From contig CANQCM010000010.1 of NCBI GenBank assembly GCA_947589625.1, positions 1 through 17,850 on the forward strand: a stretch of 17,850 nucleotides of DNA. The letters are read 5' to 3'. The notes under the pieces are model-generated. The model was not told the origin of the DNA. It saw only the letters and a program-made list of their open reading frames with translations, and made no database searches. The DNA is from an uncultured Alphaproteobacteria bacterium. Lineage in GTDB: Bacteria; Pseudomonadota; Alphaproteobacteria; Rs-D84. Positions 14,942-17,850 of the stretch are shown piece by piece. Within the stretch, counting starts at the first letter, position 1. Each line of letters begins with the position of its first letter. Made by a program: the position numbers and the translations under genes.

Positions 14942-16192
14942 ATGAGAAGAGTCGTTATTACTGGTATGGGTATTGTATCACCAGTTGGAACAGGAATTGA
15001 ATACGCATGGAAAAATATTGTCAATGGCAAATCTGGCGTGCGCAAGATTGATACATTTGATGCGTCTGATTTGGCGTCGCAAATTGCAGGCTTGCCTGTG
15101 GTGGGAACAGGCGCTGGCGAATTTAATCCTGATGCGATTGTTGATCCGCGTGATCAGCGCAAAATGGATAAGTCTATTGTTTATGCAATGGTTGCCGCAG
15201 ACGAGGCTATGCGTGATGCGAACTTGATTGATTATGACGGCGACAAAGAACGGTTCGGCGTGTCAATCGGTATGGGCATTGGCGGATTAAATACTATTTA
15301 TGATAACTGTGTAGAATTATATACAAACGGCCCACGTCACATCAGCCCGTTCTTTATCCCAAAGGTTATTATCAATATGGCGGCGGGAAATGTTTCTATT
15401 AAATATGGATTAAAGGGTCCAAATATTTCTGTGGTTACTGCATGCGCCACAGGTTCGCATTCTATTGGCGAAGCTGCGCGCTTGATTCAACATGGTGATG
15501 CAGATTTAATGCTGGCTGGTGGTGCCGAAGCCGCCGTTGGCAAAATCGGTGTCGCAGGCTTTACTGCAATGAAGGCATTATCTACACGCAACGATGACCC
15601 TGCGGGTGCATCGCGTCCATGGGACAAGGGCAGGGACGGTTTTATTATGGCAGAAGGTTCGGGCGTTCTGGTTCTGGAAGAATACGAACATGCCGTTGCG
15701 CGTGGCGCAAAAATTTATGCCGAAGTCGCAGGTTACGGTATGTCTGGCGATGCACATCATATCACGGCGCCTGCACCAAATGGCGAAGGTGGCATGCGTG
15801 CAATGCAATCGGCACTGAATGATGCAGGTCTGACCCCAGCAGATGTTAATTACATCAATGCGCATGGTACATCAACAGGTCTGGGCGATTTAGGCGAATT
15901 GGCGGCGGTGAAAACTTTGTTCGCAGGCGTGCCTGTATCAATGTCATCAACAAAATCAATGACAGGTCATTTGTTGGGTGCAGCTGGCGCGGTAGAGGCG
16001 ATATTTACCGCCTTGACAATTCGCGACGGCATTATGCCACCAACAATTAATTTGACCGACCCAGAAGACGCGGTGGGCGATTTTGATTTAGTACCAAATG
16101 TGGCAAAACACAAAAATGTAGATGTTGCAATCAGCAACAGTTTTGGTTTTGGTGGCACCAACGCCAGTTTGGTTTTGAAAAAAGTGAAATAA
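14942..16192 (+). CDS. fabF: beta-ketoacyl-ACP synthase II
   Basis: The protein has 416 residues, the normal length for FabF, which elongates acyl-ACP by condensation with malonyl-ACP. The catalytic triad of the condensing enzymes is present: Cys168 in VVTACATGSHSIGEA, His308 in INAHGTSTGLGD and His343 in SMTGHLLGAAGA. The N-terminal MRRVVITGMGIVSPVG and the C-terminal SNSFGFGGTNASLVL are also family signatures. The start at 14942 has AAAAGGA just upstream; an in-frame TTG at 14936 is less likely. The segment usually written STPLGD reads STGLGD here, a mild change. The gene is directly downstream of acpP, so carrier and synthase are linked, though each has a terminator. Confidence 0.97.
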   Translation: MRRVVITGMGIVSPVGTGIEYAWKNIVNGKSGVRKIDTFDASDLASQIAGLPVVGTGAGEFNPDAIVDPRDQRKMDKSIVYAMVAADEAMRDANLIDYDGDKERFGVSIGMGIGGLNTIYDNCVELYTNGPRHISPFFIPKVIINMAAGNVSIKYGLKGPNISVVTACATGSHSIGEAARLIQHGDADLMLAGGAEAAVGKIGVAGFTAMKALSTRNDDPAGASRPWDKGRDGFIMAEGSGVLVLEEYEHAVARGAKIYAEVAGYGMSGDAHHITAPAPNGEGGMRAMQSALNDAGLTPADVNYINAHGTSTGLGDLGELAAVKTLFAGVPVSMSSTKSMTGHLLGAAGAVEAIFTALTIRDGIMPPTINLTDPEDAVGDFDLVPNVAKHKNVDVAISNSFGFGGTNASLVLKKVK

Positions 16193-16216
16193 AAATGCCC
16201 TGAACGGGGCATTTTT
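16191..16216 (+). terminator. rho-independent terminator of fabF
   Basis: The 10-bp stem AAAAATGCCC/GGGCATTTTT (16191-16200, 16207-16216) with a six-base loop overlaps the fabF stop codon. Confidence 0.85.
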
Positions 16217-16305
16217 AGTGGGTAGTGTTAGTTGTTGGCGAATAAGGTGTTCGCTTGCGCTCACTACTTTAATAATGACTGGATTCCACGGTCAAGCCGT
16301 GGAAT
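16217..16305 (+). repeat. composite intergenic repeat, copy B
   Basis: A TTAGTG-rich start (GTGGGTAGTGTTAGTTG) is followed by GTGTTCGCTTGCGCTCAC and the hairpin ATTCCACGG-TCAAG-CCGTGGAAT (16283-16305) with GACA after it. The part from 16247 on is nearly identical to copy A at 9998-10055, in the opposite orientation. Confidence 0.85.
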
Positions 16306-16341
16306 GACATAAGAGTTCGCATTCGCTCACAGCATTTTTAT

Positions 16342-16375
16342 GACCTGGGTCCTGGGGTCAAGCCCCAGGATGACA
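16342..16375 (+). repeat. TCAAG-loop palindrome, left arm of a 34-bp inverted pair
   Basis: GACCTGGGT, then CCTGGGG-TCAAG-CCCCAGG, then ATGACA. It is the exact reverse complement of 16482-16515 over 34 bp. It is preceded by GTTCGCATTCGCTCAC (16314-16329), a variant of the module in copy B. Confidence 0.9.
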
Positions 16376-16396
16376 ACCTCTGTTACTTAATGTTTC

Positions 16397-16417
16397 AATT
16401 CTAGGAACAATGTTCGT
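16397..16417 (+). repeat. 21-bp element repeated inversely at 17792
   Basis: AATTCTAGG followed by AACAATGTTCGT; the exact reverse complement is at 17792-17812. It contains the palindrome GAACAATGTTC, and a further ATGTTCGTAC occurs at about 16448-16457. Confidence 0.75.
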
Positions 16418-16481
16418 GTCTGAATAAAAATGCACGAATAAGAAATAATGTTCGTACATTGAAAACTTAAACACTCCCCTG

Positions 16482-16515
16482 TGTCATCCTGGGGCTTGAC
16501 CCCAGGACCCAGGTC
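16482..16515 (-). repeat. TCAAG-loop palindrome, right arm of a 34-bp inverted pair
   Basis: Exact reverse complement of 16342-16375. Together the two arms enclose 106 bp without a gene, which could itself fold as a large cruciform. Confidence 0.9.
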
Positions 16516-16521
16516 TATTAA

Positions 16522-16576
16522 TTCGTCGCGCAACGCGCGACACATCTACTAACCACTAACACTCGTCACTAATCCC
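16522..16576 (-). repeat. composite repeat: TTAGTG module plus GTCGCGC palindrome
   Basis: On the minus strand: GGATTAGTGACGAG, TGTTAGTGGTTAGTAG, then the palindrome GTCGCGCGTTGCGCGAC (16525-16541) and AATTAAT. The same order occurs in the plus orientation at 17601-17663, on the other side of the Cys-rich gene. Confidence 0.8.
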
Positions 16577-16578
16577 TC

Positions 16579-16607
16579 TTTACATCAAAAATAAATTCGC
16601 CTATAAT
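16579..16607 (+). promoter_or_regulatory. strong sigma70 promoter of the leader RNA
   Basis: TTTACA (16579-16584), a 17-bp spacer and a perfect TATAAT (16602-16607). It is the best promoter match in the window together with that at 4953-4981. The predicted start is near 16613. Confidence 0.75.
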
Positions 16608-16633
16608 AACTGTGTCGGTGGCGGTTGCCGCTG

Positions 16634-16681
16634 ATGGGGTCTGATAGCCCGTTAGATGCGCTGAGAAAAAAAGTACTATAA
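16634..16681 (+). CDS. possible 15-residue leader peptide
   Basis: ATG to TAA encoding MGSDSPLDALRKKVL inside the candidate leader RNA, 20 nt downstream of its predicted start. A GGTGG (16618-16622) could act as a distant SD. The stop lies immediately before the GCGC hairpin and T6, the arrangement expected for translation-coupled attenuation. It may equally be chance; there is no run of one amino acid apart from Lys-Lys. Confidence 0.2.
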   Translation: MGSDSPLDALRKKVL

Positions 16682-16802
16682 GGTGCGCAACGCGCCTTGT
16701 TTTTTATACGGCGAGAAATAACTCCTGAATCATTATGGTCAGGAGGGTACGCGAATATATTGAATAAGCGACACAATTCATCTAATTGTTATCAGCCTCC
16801 TG

Positions 16803-16831
16803 ACCACCAGAAATTTTTTCGGTGGTTTTTG
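16803..16831 (+). terminator. intrinsic terminator upstream of the Cys-rich gene
   Basis: ACCACC/GGTGGT (16803-16808, 16821-16826), continued after one bulged A by GAAA/TTTC, then T5 (16826-16830). It ends 31 bp before the next start codon, so the gene needs read-through or another promoter. Confidence 0.7.
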
Positions 16832-16862
16832 TTTAACAACAAAAATACAGGAGTAAAAAACA

Positions 16863-17603
16863 ATGAAAACAAAAATTATTGCTATTTTAACGGGGTGTAT
16901 TTTAATTCCCAGTGTGTGCAGTGCAGATTATTGCCTTGTTACATCTTCACTGCATGAGAGTCCAGATTGTTCTAGCCTTTATGAGCTACCTTTGTACACT
17001 GATAATGATATTAATAAGAATTGTAAAACAATTGGTTATTATTATATCGGTTGCCGTAATTCAAATTATAAACCCAGCAACTCTTCATTCAGTACTATCC
17101 CAAGACTACCAGACCCAACACCTATTGGTGATTGTGGTATGGCAACAAGTTGGTTGAGACTATCGCCCACCTGTGCAGCTTGCAATTCGGGATATAAATT
17201 AACAACTCGCAGCCACGAATATGATATAAGATCAGACGTAACTTCTGTTTGTGGGTCAAGTTGTACAGATGGCATTGGTTACGCAACATATCAGGTTTGT
17301 GAAAAATGTACACTAACTTGTACATCTGACACATCGTGGACTACTGTTAGAACGGGATACGAAAAGCGCACAGTGTGCAGCAATGGCTGTGGAACAGATG
17401 AATACAGATGTGCTGCAGGTTATTATGGAACCAGCACAAATGGCAGTACAGGTTGCAACAAATGCCCATCATCGGGCGGTGTTGATGGACAATCTGCGGC
17501 AGGTTCTACCGCAATAACATCGTGCTATATTCCAAAAAACACCACCTTGTCCGACAGCACAGGTAAATACCAATATACAAGCGATTGTTATTATAGTAAG
17601 TAG
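16863..17603 (+). CDS. exported Cys-rich repeat protein, unknown function
   Basis: The protein has 246 residues, with the signal peptide MKTKIIAILTGCILIPSVCSA cut before DYC. The mature part has more than twenty Cys, including an SPTCAACNSGYKL segment, a VCEKCTLTC segment and, near the end, a GYYG...GCNKCPSSGG...AITSCY module that looks like the small disulfide-rich modules of furin-like or EGF-like surface proteins. The last residues (TLSDSTGKYQYTSDCYYSK) close the module. No catalytic motif is seen; a secreted or surface protein held by disulfides is inferred. The start has an AGGAG SD nine bases upstream. The gene stands alone, behind the candidate leader RNA and its terminator, and is flanked by inverted composite repeats. 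It ends in TAG. Confidence 0.85.
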   Translation: MKTKIIAILTGCILIPSVCSADYCLVTSSLHESPDCSSLYELPLYTDNDINKNCKTIGYYYIGCRNSNYKPSNSSFSTIPRLPDPTPIGDCGMATSWLRLSPTCAACNSGYKLTTRSHEYDIRSDVTSVCGSSCTDGIGYATYQVCEKCTLTCTSDTSWTTVRTGYEKRTVCSNGCGTDEYRCAAGYYGTSTNGSTGCNKCPSSGGVDGQSAAGSTAITSCYIPKNTTLSDSTGKYQYTSDCYYSK

Positions 17604-17692
17604 TGGTGAGTGGGTAGTGTTAGTGGTTAGTAGTGGTGTCGCGCGTTGCGCGACGACATTAATTCACTGGATTCCACGGTCAAGCCGTGGAA
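17601..17692 (+). repeat. composite intergenic repeat, copy C
   Basis: Order: TTAGTG-rich tract (17601-17635), palindrome GTCGCGCGTTGCGCGAC (17638-17654), ACATTAATTCACTGG, then the hairpin ATTCCACGG-TCAAG-CCGTGG (17671-17690). The first part repeats 16522-16576 inversely and the last part repeats copies A and B. Its first bases overlap the TAG of the preceding gene. The rest of the gap to 17791 shows no gene. Confidence 0.8.
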
Positions 17693-17791
17693 AGAATCCG
17701 AGTATATGAAAACAAGCGAAGCGCAGTTTGAATAAATACCGAGGATACGCGCAGGCGTTAGCCGAGCGACACTTTCTTTATTTCTTAAAAT

Positions 17792-17812
17792 ACGAACATT
17801 GTTCCTAGAATT
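17792..17812 (-). repeat. 21-bp element, inverse copy of 16397
   Basis: Exact reverse complement of 16397-16417. With that copy it brackets the leader RNA and the Cys-rich gene. Confidence 0.75.
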
Positions 17813-17831
17813 AAAATAAAAAGAAAAGAGT

Positions 17832-17850
17832 TGTCATTCTCGGGCTTGAC
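17832..17850 (-). repeat. TCAAG-loop palindrome cut by the window end
   Basis: TTGTCATTCTCGGGCTTGAC is the first half of another palindrome of the family (TGTCAT edge, CTTGA loop) with a third stem sequence. The second arm would lie beyond the window. Confidence 0.6.

Larger units (their letters stand above)
16613..16831 (+). ncRNA. candidate structured leader RNA or small RNA
   Basis: About 219 nt run from a consensus promoter to an intrinsic terminator, before the Cys-rich gene at 16863. Elements in order: GGC-GGTT-GCC; GGG/CCC around TCTGATAG; a GCGC-AAC-GCGC hairpin followed by T6 (16700-16705), possibly an early terminator; segment 1 CTCCTGA (16722-16728); segment 2 GGTCAGGAGG (16737-16746); a small hairpin CAATT/AATTG (16774-16788); segment 3 CCTCCTGACC (16796-16805); and the terminator. 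Segment 2 can pair with 1 or, over 10 perfect bp, with 3, and segment 3 shares three bases with the terminator stem. This is the layout of an attenuator or riboswitch. It matches no class I recognise. It may be an independent sRNA or a cis-acting leader. Confidence 0.5.

Noticed and set aside
16407..16416. LexA-type operator from the GAACAATGTTC palindrome
   Set aside because: The spacing fits neither the GAAC-N7-GAAC alphaproteobacterial form nor the Gram-positive box, and no SOS gene is adjacent.
16631..16700. TPP riboswitch, because of a GCTGAGA motif at 16660-16666
   Set aside because: The second conserved half (ACCTGA...TAAT...GCGNAGGGA) is absent.
16613..16831. tmRNA, RNase P RNA, SRP RNA or 6S RNA
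   Set aside because: No tag reading frame, no GAGGAAAGTCC box, no GGTCAGGTCCGGAAGG segment; a 6S-like fold could not be supported by eye.
16217..17850. CRISPR array
   Set aside because: The repeats are palindromes in both orientations at irregular distances, not direct repeats with uniform spacers.

Overview
The window looks like chromosome from an uncultured, AT-rich alphaproteobacterium of the gut or host-associated kind. This is inferred from the RpoA, L17, LepA, ACP and FabF sequences, from the many Sec-exported Cys-rich or tail-fibre-like proteins of unknown function, and from intergenic palindromes with a TCAAG loop and an ATGACA edge. I cannot name a species. All 15 genes called end in TAA (13) or TAG (2), none in TGA.

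Layout. (1) 1-4506: three tandem + strand genes for surface proteins built from shared modules (IASKxYVDxK after the signal peptide, KQDxxNLxG...KYPSxxAV repeats, KQDKLTxGxxIxI, a two-Cys C-terminus). The third carries an alanine-rich stalk of about 650 residues like that of phage side tail fibres. The second has a TTG start directly behind a run of nine G. (2) 4536-4916: a small exported protein on the minus strand, convergent with the third gene across a shared terminator. (3) 5007-6969: rpoA with its own promoter, a MITE-like palindromic insert whose first bases are the rpoA stop codon, then rplQ. (4) 7093-9966: a 957-residue exported Cys-rich protein with a sharply bounded internal block of foreign codon usage. 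(5) 10111-10686 (-): a DedA/YqaA-type membrane protein, divergent from rbfA. (6) 10772-14457: rbfA, lepA, an unknown gene and an integrase-like gene lacking its catalytic residues, probably co-transcribed at least from lepA on. (7) 14589-16192: acpP and fabF, each followed by a terminator. (8) 16193-17850: a repeat-rich region surrounding one exported Cys-rich gene that is preceded by a promoter-to-terminator RNA segment with mutually exclusive hairpins.

Housekeeping genes (transcription, ribosome assembly and translation, fatty acid synthesis) are interleaved with lineage-specific exported proteins. The intergenic gaps carry a modular palindromic repeat family in at least five places. The best candidates for something undescribed are the tail-fibre-like exported protein set with its poly-G switch, the leader RNA at 16613-16831, the recombinant block in the 957-residue protein, and the composite repeats.
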